Below are positions 17,457 to 26,444 of a stretch of 64,000 nt of DNA, piece after piece. Source of the DNA: a virus. Below the pieces are notes generated by a model. It was not told the DNA's origin and made no database searches. It saw only the letters and a list, made by a program, of their open reading frames with translations. Where the stretch lies: positions 35,688 through 99,687 of the IMG/VR virus record IMGVR_UViG_3300021962_008747, one strand, 5' to 3'. The translations under genes were made by a program, and so were the position numbers. The first letter of the stretch is position 1, and every line of letters starts with the position of its first letter.

Positions 17457-18357
17457 ATTTTTTTATAATTTGATTTATAAGTTTTGGATTTTTTTTAAGC
17501 TGTGACTCCCAAACTACTTCTAAATTATAACCATTTCTTATTATTAAGTCAACCTTGTCCCTATCATAATCCCACAATTCTTGCGCTGTTTTTTGTTTTA
17601 CTTGGTGAAAATAACTACTACTGTATTTTTCAGGATTACAATGCCAATAATCTCCATTATATTCAATAACTAAATTTAATTTTGGTACGTATATATCACA
17701 TATTTTTGTATCAATTTTTAATGAATGTTTTACATCATAACCTATTTTTTTAATTTCTATTATTATTTCTTTTTCTTTTTTTGATCTTACAACTGATTTT
17801 ATTTTACCTAATCTTCTAGTTTTCTTTATTGTTTCAGAAAATATTTTTCTTAGATGTTCCATTTTACCATCTTTCCATTTTTTTCTAATAATATTTGCAA
17901 CTCTTTCTCTATTCTCTTTTTTAGACATATAGTTCTTTTCACCAACCCCCTTACCTTTTCTACTTTTAGAAATTTGTTTTTTAGTTTTACTTGAATGTTT
18001 TTTACCATAAAATGGATTGCCTTCACCAATTTGTAATTCTAATGAACATTTTTTGCAAGGATTATTTTTTTTTAATTTATTAAAGTGGTTCCTACATGCA
18101 ATTACTTTATCTTTTGATTTTGTTAAAATTATTTGATCACAATTTGGGCACAACCTTTCCACCGTGTAGAATTTACCATTTTGTTTAATATCCAAACTAT
18201 CACATCTGTCACGTTTTCGTATTACATTATGTTTTTTAAGTATTTTCAAAATAACCGGTTTAGAAACACCGAACTCTGACGACAACACTAAAGAACTCTT
18301 ACCATTAAGATATTCTTTTAAAACTTTTTTTTCGTTTAAATTTATTTTATTACCCAT
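17440..18357 (-). CDS. Homing endonuclease, NUMOD3 plus Vsr-like nuclease
   Basis: A 305-residue protein built like homing endonucleases of phages. Residues 18-45 form a helix-turn-helix; C70, C73, C88, H91, C101 and C104 suggest a zinc ribbon; GEGNPFYGKKHSSKTKKQIS (111-130) is a NUMOD3 DNA-binding motif; residues about 190-285 (CDIYVPKLNLVIEYNGDYWH) match the Vsr-like EDxHD-type fold of I-Bth0305I-class enzymes, with D221 and E232 as likely metal ligands. It has its own TATTTATA box and lies after a terminator. It appears free-standing: no intron splice context was found. Its 3' end overlaps the disrupted glycosyltransferase. Confidence 0.8.
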   Translation of the reverse strand: MGNKINLNEKKVLKEYLNGKSSLVLSSEFGVSKPVILKILKKHNVIRKRDRCDSLDIKQNGKFYTVERLCPNCDQIILTKSKDKVIACRNHFNKLKKNNPCKKCSLELQIGEGNPFYGKKHSSKTKKQISKSRKGKGVGEKNYMSKKENRERVANIIRKKWKDGKMEHLRKIFSETIKKTRRLGKIKSVVRSKKEKEIIIEIKKIGYDVKHSLKIDTKICDIYVPKLNLVIEYNGDYWHCNPEKYSSSYFHQVKQKTAQELWDYDRDKVDLIIRNGYNLEVVWESQLKKNPKLINQIIKKYDTRE

Positions 18358-18362
18358 AATAA

Positions 18363-18370
18363 TATAAATA
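18363..18370 (-). promoter_or_regulatory. Predicted late promoter box TATTTATA
   Basis: TATTTATA on the minus strand, five bases before the endonuclease ATG (18357) and just downstream of a terminator. It would restart transcription into the endonuclease and possibly the whole glycan operon. Confidence 0.5.
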
Positions 18371-18400
18371 GTCCTGTTCTATCAAAAGGAAATATTACTA

Positions 18401-18432
18401 TAATAAAAAATCCACCCTTTATAGGTGGATTT
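18401..18432 (-). terminator. Rho-independent terminator
   Basis: On the minus strand, AAATCCACC pairs with GGTGGATTT around a seven-base loop and is followed by a run of Ts (GGATTTTTTATT). It closes the 18.45-20.95 kb minus-strand operon. Confidence 0.8.
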
Positions 18433-18450
18433 ATCTAACGATACGCAACT

Positions 18451-19068
18451 TTATTTTTCTAAATTTTTAATCTTCGTGACTTTACCAACAAACAAAGTAT
18501 TTCCTACTTTGAATTGGATTGTTTCGTTAGTATTAATTGTTGATTCAACTAACATTCCAGCATCTTTTAACTCTTCTCTAACAACATCTCTAACAGTATC
18601 TCTAACAACATCTCTAATCATACTTTTCATTTCAGATAAGTTAAAATTTGAAGATTGTTCAGTGGGTTTAATTGTTTCTTGTTTTTTTGGTGTTTGTTTT
18701 TGCTCTGAGAAGTTTTCTTTTTTCATTAATCTAGCCGCACCTTCTATTACCTCATTTGATAGTTCCACCCCACCTGTCATTGAGCTTGGTTGAATTATTG
18801 GTTGTTCAATCATTAATCTTTTAATTTCATCTGGTAGTTTTGAATTCATAATTCTATCCTGTTCTAACGGTCTCGTTGGATCGTGGTATGATTTTTCTGT
18901 GTTTTCATTTAATAACTCTTCAGGTAAATTATATGATCCATTTACTGGTTCAAAATTTTGTACTGCTGGGTTTACGTTTCTTACATCCCCTCTTTTAATT
19001 TGTTCGGTTTTTTCCATTATTTTTTTTGACACTGCAAGTCTTTGCATTAAGTCCATTTCATTTGCCAT
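18451..19068 (-). CDS. Hypothetical protein with amphipathic helix
   Basis: A 205-residue protein. The N-terminus is helical (LMQRLAVSKKIMEKTEQIKR), the middle is Pro/Gln/Lys-rich and probably disordered, and residues about 147-170 form a regular amphipathic helix (MIRDVVRDTVRDVVREEL). The C-terminal 30 residues look like a small beta module (IQFKVGNTLFVGKVTKI). No family recognised. It is the last gene before the terminator at 18.4 kb; a virion or scaffold-type role is possible but not shown. Confidence 0.6.
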   Translation of the reverse strand: MANEMDLMQRLAVSKKIMEKTEQIKRGDVRNVNPAVQNFEPVNGSYNLPEELLNENTEKSYHDPTRPLEQDRIMNSKLPDEIKRLMIEQPIIQPSSMTGGVELSNEVIEGAARLMKKENFSEQKQTPKKQETIKPTEQSSNFNLSEMKSMIRDVVRDTVRDVVREELKDAGMLVESTINTNETIQFKVGNTLFVGKVTKIKNLEK

Positions 19069-19070
19069 AA

Positions 19071-19472
19071 TTAAGTTATATTTTCTTCGTTGTCGAATTT
19101 TGCATTTATAAAAACCCTTTCCATACTTTTATCACCATTAGGATTATATTTAGGTCTCATAGTATAAAAATTATCCATAGTTGGTCTATATGTAAAGATT
19201 TTATCTAATCTAAATAATCTCCAACCAGGTAAAAAATTATTTTCATTTTGCGCACTCCAAGATGAACCTTCAATTTCCCATGCTCGTAATACGAAGTTTC
19301 CTTTTTTACTTACGCCCAAACATACAGGTTCAATTGTTCTATATCCTTTTCCTCCATTATCTTCGCCATCATAATATATTATCATTACTTTTTTATTGCG
19401 TATAGAATTTCTAACATCATCTATAGACGCCGCTTCATTAATAACACTTTTAAGGGAATTAATTAATTTCAT
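19071..19472 (-). CDS. WYL-like domain protein with capsid-targeting-like N-terminus
   Basis: A 133-residue protein. Residues 27-100 (VMIIYYDGEDNGGKGYRTIE, then PVCLGVSKKGNFVLRAWE and GWRLFRLDKI) resemble the ligand-binding WYL fold, without the usual helix-turn-helix. The first 17 residues (MKLINSLKSVINEAASI) are a short Lys/Leu/Ile helix ending in I-N-E followed by A, like the T4 capsid-targeting peptide cut after (I/L)-x-E. Packaging in the head is an inference. It overlaps its upstream neighbour by four bases. Confidence 0.5.
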   Translation of the reverse strand: MKLINSLKSVINEAASIDDVRNSIRNKKVMIIYYDGEDNGGKGYRTIEPVCLGVSKKGNFVLRAWEIEGSSWSAQNENNFLPGWRLFRLDKIFTYRPTMDNFYTMRPKYNPNGDKSMERVFINAKFDNEENIT

Positions 19473-19762
19473 CTAACTTGATAGTATGGATTGTTAGGTG
19501 AAAACTTGTTTATTTTTATATCATCGATTCTTTCTGCTCTATCAACACTAGAACCGGCCTTTTGATTATAAATATCTAAATCACCACCGGTACCTTTACC
19601 ATTCACATCACCATCAGCAATTGCGTCAGGGTGTACTGCTGAATATTGGTCCGTTGGTTTAAAATCATTTCTTGGAAATAATTTTTTTCTTTGTTCTTCT
19701 GCAATTCTTGACATTTCATTATCAGGTTGTGAAAGATCAATTTTATCACTTTGTACTGCCAT
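19469..19762 (-). CDS. Hypothetical protein
   Basis: A 97-residue acidic protein, probably largely disordered, with a Gly/Asp-rich middle (DGDVNGKGTGGDLD). It overlaps the WYL-like gene by four bases and is one base from the upstream gene. No family recognised; the compact operon suggests a minor virion or assembly protein. Confidence 0.55.
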   Translation of the reverse strand: MAVQSDKIDLSQPDNEMSRIAEEQRKKLFPRNDFKPTDQYSAVHPDAIADGDVNGKGTGGDLDIYNQKAGSSVDRAERIDDIKINKFSPNNPYYQVR

Positions 19763-19763
19763 T

Positions 19764-20213
19764 TTAAATTACTTTTATTAAATTGTTTATTCTTATTATT
19801 TGGTTTTCTAATTTCAAATCATCCGCAGTTGTTGAATGTTTATCATTTAAATTAAAACTATTTTTTTCATGTGAATCTAAATATTGATTTTGCATACCGG
19901 CATCCGATTTAATTTTTTTAGAATTATTAACACTTCCTCTCATTTGTTGTAGTGCGTGGTTTACCCAATTATGCATCCTATCACCACCATTTAACACAAA
20001 AGGGGCGTCTTCCTTTTTTCCGCTGTATGTATCAAACCAATTTTTTACTCTTTTTAAATCTTGATATGTTATTTGTTTAGATTGTCTAAGATTTTGATTT
20101 CTTTTATAACCCTCAGTATTGTTATCTCCTTGAACGGAATTGAAGCAATCACTCAAATGTTTTATCAAACTATCTGGTAAAATTATTATATTTCCATATA
20201 ATTCTTTATTCAT
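19764..20213 (-). CDS. Hypothetical protein
   Basis: A 149-residue protein with a conserved-looking core, TYQDLKRVKNWFDTY and FVLNGGDRMHNWVNHALQQM (residues about 48-92), and an Asn/Lys-rich C-terminal part. It overlaps the upstream gene by eight bases. I do not recognise a domain. Confidence 0.55.
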   Translation of the reverse strand: MNKELYGNIIILPDSLIKHLSDCFNSVQGDNNTEGYKRNQNLRQSKQITYQDLKRVKNWFDTYSGKKEDAPFVLNGGDRMHNWVNHALQQMRGSVNNSKKIKSDAGMQNQYLDSHEKNSFNLNDKHSTTADDLKLENQIIRINNLIKVI

Positions 20214-20949
20214 CTTTCAATAATCTTATAAGTTCCATTTTTGAAACACCAAATTTATCCGCCATATTCTTCAAAGATTTTATGTTTCTTAGTAGTATTG
20301 GATTTATTTTTTTATCCTTAATTGAAATTTCATCATTTGGTGAATTTTTTTTAAATAAAATGTCTTCAGTTATTTCATCATCTAATTCTTTTAAAATTAA
20401 TCGATCTATAAAATTTTTTTTCTTTTTTATATTTTTTGGTGTTCTTTTATGTAAATTGGGTTTTTTTCCTTGTTGTACCGCTCTATCGATAGCGTCTTCT
20501 TTATCTAAACCTAATTTTTTTTCATAGTGTTTAACAGTATCATTGAAATCCATAAACATCGTATCTTCAAAACCAAAAGCATCTGCCATATCTTCTTCCG
20601 CCAATTTACCTTCACCATAGTAACCATACCACCCCCTCAATAACGGGTCTCTTGGATTTCTACTCATAGGGACTATTTTATCGGTAAATACGGAACCATC
20701 AATAGATGATTGTGGATCTAAAATCGGAATGTCAGAGGTTAACCACGTACCGTCATCACCAACTAATTCAGTGACTTCAGTTTCTTTTCCTTTAGATTTT
20801 TTTTTGGTTTTTTCTTCGAATGTTTTCATATCCTTACAAGGCATATACTTCCTGTTACCATCTTCATTATGATAATGGGAACCGGTACACCCCAAAGATT
20901 TTGCAACTCTTTCGGCTCTTTCCTTTGTTGAATATTTATATGTTTTCAT
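20206..20949 (-). CDS. Hypothetical protein with N-terminal Cys/His motif
   Basis: A 247-residue protein. Residues 14-38 contain VAKSLGCTGSHYH and KYMPC, a Cys-x3-His-x-His...Cys arrangement seen in uncharacterised proteins of large phages and possibly metal-binding. The middle has GWYGYYGEGKLAEEDMADAF, and the last 45 residues look helical with a possible helix-turn-helix (LKNMADKFGVSKMELIRLL). It is the first gene of the minus-strand operon, divergent from the fibre operon, with a TATTTATA box 13 bases before the ATG. Confidence 0.6.
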   Translation of the reverse strand: MKTYKYSTKERAERVAKSLGCTGSHYHNEDGNRKYMPCKDMKTFEEKTKKKSKGKETEVTELVGDDGTWLTSDIPILDPQSSIDGSVFTDKIVPMSRNPRDPLLRGWYGYYGEGKLAEEDMADAFGFEDTMFMDFNDTVKHYEKKLGLDKEDAIDRAVQQGKKPNLHKRTPKNIKKKKNFIDRLILKELDDEITEDILFKKNSPNDEISIKDKKINPILLRNIKSLKNMADKFGVSKMELIRLLKDE

Positions 20950-20962
20950 CTAGGGTTTTACC

Positions 20963-20970
20963 TATAAATA
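20963..20970 (-). promoter_or_regulatory. Predicted late promoter box TATTTATA, divergent pair
   Basis: Minus-strand TATTTATA, 13 bases before the ATG at 20949, forming a divergent pair with the plus-strand box at 20983 inside one 51-base gap. Confidence 0.55.
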
Positions 20971-20982
20971 CCGCGATTAAAC

Positions 20983-20990
20983 TATTTATC
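20983..20990 (+). promoter_or_regulatory. Predicted late promoter box TATTTATC, divergent pair
   Basis: Plus-strand TATTTATC, 10 bases before the ATG at 21001; the other half of the divergent pair that starts the fibre operon. Confidence 0.55.
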
Positions 20991-21000
20991 ATAAAAAAGA

Positions 21001-22929
21001 ATGCCGAGTCAAAATATTAATTCGTATTATTTTCCAAAATATTCCATAAATCTTAGTTATGGTCGTTACTTTGACTTAACTTTAGCTTCTGATGAAAGAG
21101 ACTACGATGAGGAAGTTGTTTTTTCTACAAACATTATTGGATATAATGAGGGTAATAGATTACCAATAATAATAGATTTATCCAATAGTGCAACAACACA
21201 ACAACCAATATTAAGTTTTGGTGAATATGTAAGTGGGAATACTTTGGTTTCAAAAAATTATTACAACCCAAAAAATTTAGACTTTTCGTGTTACACCTCA
21301 TATACAGGTATTTGTGATGTAGGCTTAGTTGCGACCGATAATGGTTTATATACTAAAATGTCGGGGCAGACACTTAATTTTATAAAAGGTATTGACGATA
21401 CTTACAAATTTCACCCATATTATAGAGACAGTAGGTTTAAAATGCATCCCGTAACGGGATATACTCAATCACCTAATGAAGTTTTTTCAGGTAGACCAAA
21501 AAATACTATTTATAATATAGTATCAAAAAGTAATTCAACTATAGGGTATTATCAAGAACTATACGGAGGGTTTTATCAAGGGTTTTATAAACTTCATGGA
21601 TATGATTATGAAGTTTTTCCTGAAAGAGTTAATAAGGGTTGGACAGCGGAAATGTTACTAAAACCAAGAGTCACTGAAGAATATACGTTAACGGCAAATA
21701 CTGAACAATATTTAAATGATGTATATAGTGGAAATAGTGGAACTTTTTTCTATTTTGGAACAAGGTCCGAAAATAAATATTACCACATATCTAGTGGTTC
21801 ACCACAAAGTGATTCGGGTTATACAAGAGTTACACAAGGACTTGATTGTTTAGAAACTTGTGGTTGCTCAAATACTGCGGTAACTAATTCTGATTGTGTA
21901 AAAATTTACCCAGTTAGTGGTTTTACATCAGAACATAACATAGGTTGTAATTGTGGGTGTGCAAGTACACAAAATATACCATTACCTGAGACTGATCCTA
22001 AATTTGATGTTTTATCTAATGCGATTTCATTAAGATTTAGTGGTTGTCCGTTAAATCCTAGTATAGGTATAAAATATATTAAAATTACGGGTGATTGTGT
22101 AACAACCGGAGTTTGCGAAACCACCGGAGTAAATTTTCAAACAGGATATACAATAACTGAAGTATATACTCCACCAATCTATGATATTTGTAATTTAGAA
22201 TGTGATGATAGTGATGAAGAAAGATGGGTAATGATAAGTGCGGTTTTTGAAAGATATAAAACTATAGAGGAATGCGACTTAGAAAATTTAGGAGGTTTGA
22301 ATGATTTAAGAATCGTAACAACACAATCATCAATAGATGGGCAATCTTATAAATTAATAAGTCCACCTGAAACGCATCCAGGATCAACACCCGAAAGAAA
22401 AATACATAAAATAAGATTCGATAAAAAATGGTTTGATGATTTAGATTATAGATTGGGTACTTTAAAACTTTATGTTAATGGTTATTTATTTTTAGTAATA
22501 GAAGATTTTGAGGAAATAATTCCAAGAGAATTAAATACTGAAAAAGAAAAACAAGTTGGGGTTCCATTTAATATTTCATTCGGTGGAGGAACGCAAGGAT
22601 TACACGACCACTTAATTTTTTCAGGTTGTTCTTTACCTAATGGACCTTACACTCAAGATCCTGAATTATTTCCAAATAATATTTTATCGGCAACCACTTT
22701 ATCAGGACTTTCAACAAATATTTTATTAGAACAAAATTTTGGGGGAACATTCATGGGAGGAATTTCTCAATTTAGAATGTATGTTGAACCGTTAAGTTCT
22801 CCACAAGTTCAACATAACTTTAGAATATTAAAAAATAATTTTAATTTATTTGATTTTTGGTGTCCAGATTGTATTCCGACTAATTATTATATGACTGAAG
22901 GTTACGTTGATCCGTTCTATTTCGAATAA
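21001..22929 (+). CDS. Cysteine-rich fibre/structural protein with lectin-like C-terminus
   Basis: A 642-residue, Tyr/Asn-rich beta protein, the first gene of the fibre operon. About 18 cysteines are spread through it, clustered near residues 280-325 (CLETCGCSN, CNCGCAS) and near the end (WCPDC). Residues about 405-620 read like a LamG/concanavalin jelly-roll (RWVMISAVFERY, LGTLKLYVNGYLFL, GGTFMGGISQFRMYVEPLS), a fold used for sugar binding. It is probably a tail-fibre or virion surface protein. The many cysteines suggest metal sites or late disulphides. Confidence 0.6.
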   Translation: MPSQNINSYYFPKYSINLSYGRYFDLTLASDERDYDEEVVFSTNIIGYNEGNRLPIIIDLSNSATTQQPILSFGEYVSGNTLVSKNYYNPKNLDFSCYTSYTGICDVGLVATDNGLYTKMSGQTLNFIKGIDDTYKFHPYYRDSRFKMHPVTGYTQSPNEVFSGRPKNTIYNIVSKSNSTIGYYQELYGGFYQGFYKLHGYDYEVFPERVNKGWTAEMLLKPRVTEEYTLTANTEQYLNDVYSGNSGTFFYFGTRSENKYYHISSGSPQSDSGYTRVTQGLDCLETCGCSNTAVTNSDCVKIYPVSGFTSEHNIGCNCGCASTQNIPLPETDPKFDVLSNAISLRFSGCPLNPSIGIKYIKITGDCVTTGVCETTGVNFQTGYTITEVYTPPIYDICNLECDDSDEERWVMISAVFERYKTIEECDLENLGGLNDLRIVTTQSSIDGQSYKLISPPETHPGSTPERKIHKIRFDKKWFDDLDYRLGTLKLYVNGYLFLVIEDFEEIIPRELNTEKEKQVGVPFNISFGGGTQGLHDHLIFSGCSLPNGPYTQDPELFPNNILSATTLSGLSTNILLEQNFGGTFMGGISQFRMYVEPLSSPQVQHNFRILKNNFNLFDFWCPDCIPTNYYMTEGYVDPFYFE

Positions 22930-22935
22930 ACTTTA

Positions 22936-22943
22936 TATTTATT
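22936..22943 (+). promoter_or_regulatory. Predicted late promoter box TATTTATT
   Basis: Located 10 bases before the ATG at 22954, in the 24-base gap between the two fibre genes; same position as the box at 20983. Confidence 0.45.
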
Positions 22944-22953
22944 AAATAAAAAA

Positions 22954-25074
22954 ATGGGATTAATAACAAGACAGATAGGGCCAGACGCTAAGGGTAGTAA
23001 ACTTACCTTTGTGGATATGGATAATAACTTGTATTATTTACAAGGTTTAGGTGTTTCAGATCTTACATATTCTGCGAGTACACTTACATTAACAAATCCT
23101 ACTGGTGGTACTCTTAGTGTTAATATTGCAAGTGATACAAATACGTTTATAACTGCAACAACATATAATGATTTAACAAACACCATTACTTTAACTGACA
23201 ATACTGATACTTCTTTTAATGTATATATTGATGCCGTTAGTGGTTTAACGGTAAATGGTATTTTATCGGCAACAACAATTAGTGGTGGGACATTATATGG
23301 TGACGGATCAAATTTAACAGGGATCTCAACACAAGATACTTTTGTTACGGGAGGGACTTATTCAAATGGAACCGCAATATTTACAAATAATACGGGAGGT
23401 ACTTTCAACGTTAATGGTTTTTATACAGGTTCAACAGATGTTTTTGTTACCGGAGGAACTTTTAGTTCGTCAACAATTACTTTTACTAATAATACAGGAG
23501 GAACTTTTTCGGTTAGTGGTATAAGTTCTGGGACAAATCTATCTAAAATCTTATTCGTTGATCCAAATGGTAATGACGTAACTGCAGTAAAAGGGGATTT
23601 ACATAAACCTTATCAAAATTTATATGCGGCTAAAAGCGCATCAACTTCAGGTGATACCATTTATGTGTTACCTGGAACATGGACTTACGATAATAGAAAC
23701 ACTGCTGGTAACCCTTATAATGGACAAATAGACACGTTAGTCAATTTATGGAAAGACGGTGTTTATTATTATTTTAATCCTGGATCGAGAGTTGTGTTCT
23801 TTAATCAAACTGTAACAGGTACTGATATGTATTTGTTTAAATCACCAGGTAGTGGTGGTACTTGCACCGTTAGGGGTTCATTAGAGTTTAGCGGGGATTC
23901 AATCGGTGCCGATAGTTTTGGTGGTGCAGTAGTTTTTTATGAACCGGGTATAGGTGATGGATGTACTTTTGATTGTGAAGTTAAATCACTAATATCTAAA
24001 TCTCATTTAATCGGTGTCGGTACCAATACTATTACGGGGCAAACATCTACAGTAAAAATAACGGCAGATGAAATAAATTACACACATACGGGTAATAATG
24101 TTGGGCAATCAGGTACAGGTTCTCCATTAACAATTAGATCTACTGCAGATATACAATTTTATATAAACGTTAGAAAAGTTAAATCTACATATTATAGAGT
24201 AATTCATTTTAGACAGTTATCAACTGGTAGTACAGCAACTTTAAATTTAGATTATGTACAAAACTTAGGTGGTAACGCTGCAATTTCTTGTGAAATTAAC
24301 CAATCACCAAATATATACCTAAACATAAATAAATGTGATTTTATTGCTTATCCTTATCAATCAACACAAAATACGGCAACATTTAGATTTATTGCAAATG
24401 TTAATTGGTATGAAGTCGGTGATTCTGGAGTTGCACAAAAATTTCAATCATTTTCAAGCTCAAATGGAGTTTCAATATTTAATGGTACTTATAATTTTAA
24501 TTATAATAGAATACTTTTTGAAAACCAAACAGCTGAAAAAATGTTTATAAACGGAGATATAAACATAGCAACTTCAAATTTCACCAACATTATTTTTTAT
24601 AACAGAAACACATCAGGAGAAATTAATTTTAATGGAAATATAACAGGAAATTTTCAAGGAGTGGTTGCTAGATCAAGAGCGGGTAAAATAAATATAAAAA
24701 ATAGTAGTATTTTACCTTCAATAACAGGAGGAACGTTTATAGATAATGACACAACTACAACAGGAACTACTGTAATATCGAATACAAACGCATATTTTAA
24801 TAGTACATCAAGTTTAATTAATGGTCAGTATTTAAAAAATTATGTTTTAAATTCAAATATTAAAAATTCAGGTACAGGTAATTTATTTGTGAATGCAACA
24901 AGTACGGGATCTTTACAAATACATAACTCAACATTACAATCTGTGCCGGGATCAACAATAAATATATCAGGTTTAGCACCATTAACAATATCAAACACAA
25001 CGTCGAACACCAATATAACCGCATCGACAATAAATGGTTCGGTAACTGTATTAACAGAATTAGATTTATTATGA
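22954..25074 (+). CDS. Tail fibre with beta-helix domain
   Basis: A 706-residue fibre protein. The N-terminal 50 residues (starting MGLITRQIGPDAKGSKLTF) look like an attachment segment. Residues about 60-190 are Thr/Gly/Asn-rich repeats (TGGTYSNGTAIFTNNTGGTF, TGGTFSSSTITFTNNTGGTF) plus LYGDGSNLTGIS, a module shared with two neighbouring fibre proteins. From about residue 193 (ILFVDPNGNDVTAVKGD, PYQNLYAAKSASTSGDTIYV) it has the layout of a right-handed beta-helix like phage tailspikes and pectate lyases. Likely host-surface binding or depolymerisation; catalytic residues cannot be assigned. Confidence 0.7.
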   Translation: MGLITRQIGPDAKGSKLTFVDMDNNLYYLQGLGVSDLTYSASTLTLTNPTGGTLSVNIASDTNTFITATTYNDLTNTITLTDNTDTSFNVYIDAVSGLTVNGILSATTISGGTLYGDGSNLTGISTQDTFVTGGTYSNGTAIFTNNTGGTFNVNGFYTGSTDVFVTGGTFSSSTITFTNNTGGTFSVSGISSGTNLSKILFVDPNGNDVTAVKGDLHKPYQNLYAAKSASTSGDTIYVLPGTWTYDNRNTAGNPYNGQIDTLVNLWKDGVYYYFNPGSRVVFFNQTVTGTDMYLFKSPGSGGTCTVRGSLEFSGDSIGADSFGGAVVFYEPGIGDGCTFDCEVKSLISKSHLIGVGTNTITGQTSTVKITADEINYTHTGNNVGQSGTGSPLTIRSTADIQFYINVRKVKSTYYRVIHFRQLSTGSTATLNLDYVQNLGGNAAISCEINQSPNIYLNINKCDFIAYPYQSTQNTATFRFIANVNWYEVGDSGVAQKFQSFSSSNGVSIFNGTYNFNYNRILFENQTAEKMFINGDINIATSNFTNIIFYNRNTSGEINFNGNITGNFQGVVARSRAGKINIKNSSILPSITGGTFIDNDTTTTGTTVISNTNAYFNSTSSLINGQYLKNYVLNSNIKNSGTGNLFVNATSTGSLQIHNSTLQSVPGSTINISGLAPLTISNTTSNTNITASTINGSVTVLTELDLL

Positions 25075-25328
25075 TATTAACATGTTTATTTGAGTTTAAC
25101 ACTCACAGCGAAGGTTTAAATAAAATGCAAAGTTTTGAATACCCATGTGCGTTTATTGTAAATGGGGAAATGTTTGATTATCAAGGTAATCCGATAACAA
25201 TAACTGAAAACTATTTTTTATCACCAAATGATAGTATGGTATTTATAAGTGGTTATGGTGATGAAAATACAACTGAAGGCGTATTATACGTTCAGGATAA
25301 CATATGTAAAGTAAATAAAATAGGTTAA
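25071..25328 (+). CDS. Small protein within the fibre operon
   Basis: An 85-residue protein whose ATG overlaps the fibre stop (ATGA) and whose stop precedes the next fibre ATG by one base. Beta-rich with an acidic C-terminal half (SGYGDENTTEGVLYVQ). Possible fibre chaperone or tip protein; no family recognised. Confidence 0.55.
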   Translation: MILTCLFEFNTHSEGLNKMQSFEYPCAFIVNGEMFDYQGNPITITENYFLSPNDSMVFISGYGDENTTEGVLYVQDNICKVNKIG

Positions 25329-25329
25329 A

Positions 25330-26274
25330 ATGGCAACATCACAAATAATATATGGGAGTTTATCGGCAAACACTTTAAGTGCAACAACACTCTATGGTAA
25401 TGGGTCTAATTTACTTGGTGTTTCTACAGGCGATACATACGTTACAGGAGGAACGTACAGTAATGGTACTGCAACATTTACAAACACAAGTGGGGGTACA
25501 TTTAATGTTAGTGGATTTTACACAGGAGCAACTGATGTTTTTGTAACAGGTGGGACGTATTCCGCTGGAACGATTACCTTATTAAATAATACTGGAGGTA
25601 CAATTTCTATAACAGGGTTAAGTACAGGATATACTTATACACAAACAAATAATTACACAGCATCTATACCAATTACAATTACTCATAATTTAAATACTAC
25701 TGAAATATTAATACAAATAATAGACACAAACACCAATCAATTAATTTTAGGTAGTGTTAGTAACTACCAATTAAATTCCGTAGACATAACTTTGAGTAGT
25801 TCATTAAACGGTATTAAAGTTGTTATTGTGGGAGGTTCAATATCTTCTGCAACACCTAGAGGAAAAATTAATTTATTATTTGGTCATGATTCTGTAAATC
25901 CCGTCGATTCAACAACATATTATATAGGGGGTCAGTTTAATTTAGCTCCAACAATATCGGCCAATGACGGTAGAAGACTTATTTCTCCTGTTACTGGTTT
26001 TATTACACAAGTATCTATTTGTGAAACTGTTGGTGGTACTTTGGGTTCGTCAGAAACTAGCACATTTACAATAAATAATGTCACAAAATCAACATCAAGT
26101 ACTATAACTACAACGACCACTTACGATTCATCATCATCATTAATAAATTATATTTTATCATCACCTTTATATGTTGTTAATGGAGATAAATTAGAAATAA
26201 GATGGGTAACGCCCGCTTGGGTAACGAACCCTACAACAGTAAGACAACAAATAAACGTTTTAATTGATTTTTAA
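25330..26274 (+). CDS. Tail fibre protein
   Basis: A 314-residue fibre with the same modular N-terminus as its neighbours: LSATTLYGNGSNLLGVS, then two Gly/Thr/Asn repeats (TYVTGGTYSNGTATFTN, VFVTGGTYSAGTITLLN). Residues 105-165 (ASIPITITHNLNTTEILIQI, SSSLNGIKVVIVGG) resemble fibre-knob beta domains, and the last 130 residues form a separate beta domain. Expected at the tail tip or side fibres. The stop overlaps the next start by one base. Confidence 0.65.
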   Translation: MATSQIIYGSLSANTLSATTLYGNGSNLLGVSTGDTYVTGGTYSNGTATFTNTSGGTFNVSGFYTGATDVFVTGGTYSAGTITLLNNTGGTISITGLSTGYTYTQTNNYTASIPITITHNLNTTEILIQIIDTNTNQLILGSVSNYQLNSVDITLSSSLNGIKVVIVGGSISSATPRGKINLLFGHDSVNPVDSTTYYIGGQFNLAPTISANDGRRLISPVTGFITQVSICETVGGTLGSSETSTFTINNVTKSTSSTITTTTTYDSSSSLINYILSSPLYVVNGDKLEIRWVTPAWVTNPTTVRQQINVLIDF

Positions 26275-26438
26275 TGGGATATTTAGGGACATATGAGATC
26301 GTAAATTATATCGTAAATCACCCAACAGAAGGTGTAATTAATAAACAAAAAATAATTTATTATAATAATCAAAATGAAATTGAAAACGAAGAGTATTATT
26401 TTGGTTACATAAGAGATGGTTATACACAAAAAAATTAA
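26274..26438 (+). CDS. 54-residue protein in the fibre operon
   Basis: An ORF of 54 codons whose ATG overlaps the previous stop (TAATG) and which ends six bases before the next fibre ATG. The product is Tyr/Asn-rich (starts MGYLGTYEIVNYIVNHPTEG). Operon spacing and coding-type composition support it. Like the 85-residue protein it may be a small fibre-associated or chaperone protein. Confidence 0.5.
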   Translation: MGYLGTYEIVNYIVNHPTEGVINKQKIIYYNNQNEIENEEYYFGYIRDGYTQKN

Positions 26439-26444
26439 TAAGAT

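Noticed and set aside
17340-18450. A group I intron around the Vsr-type endonuclease, as in I-Bth0305I-like cases
   Set aside because: The glycosyltransferase frame continues within 90 bases of the endonuclease stop without an intron-sized gap, and upstream of the endonuclease lies a terminator and an unrelated gene, with no exon.
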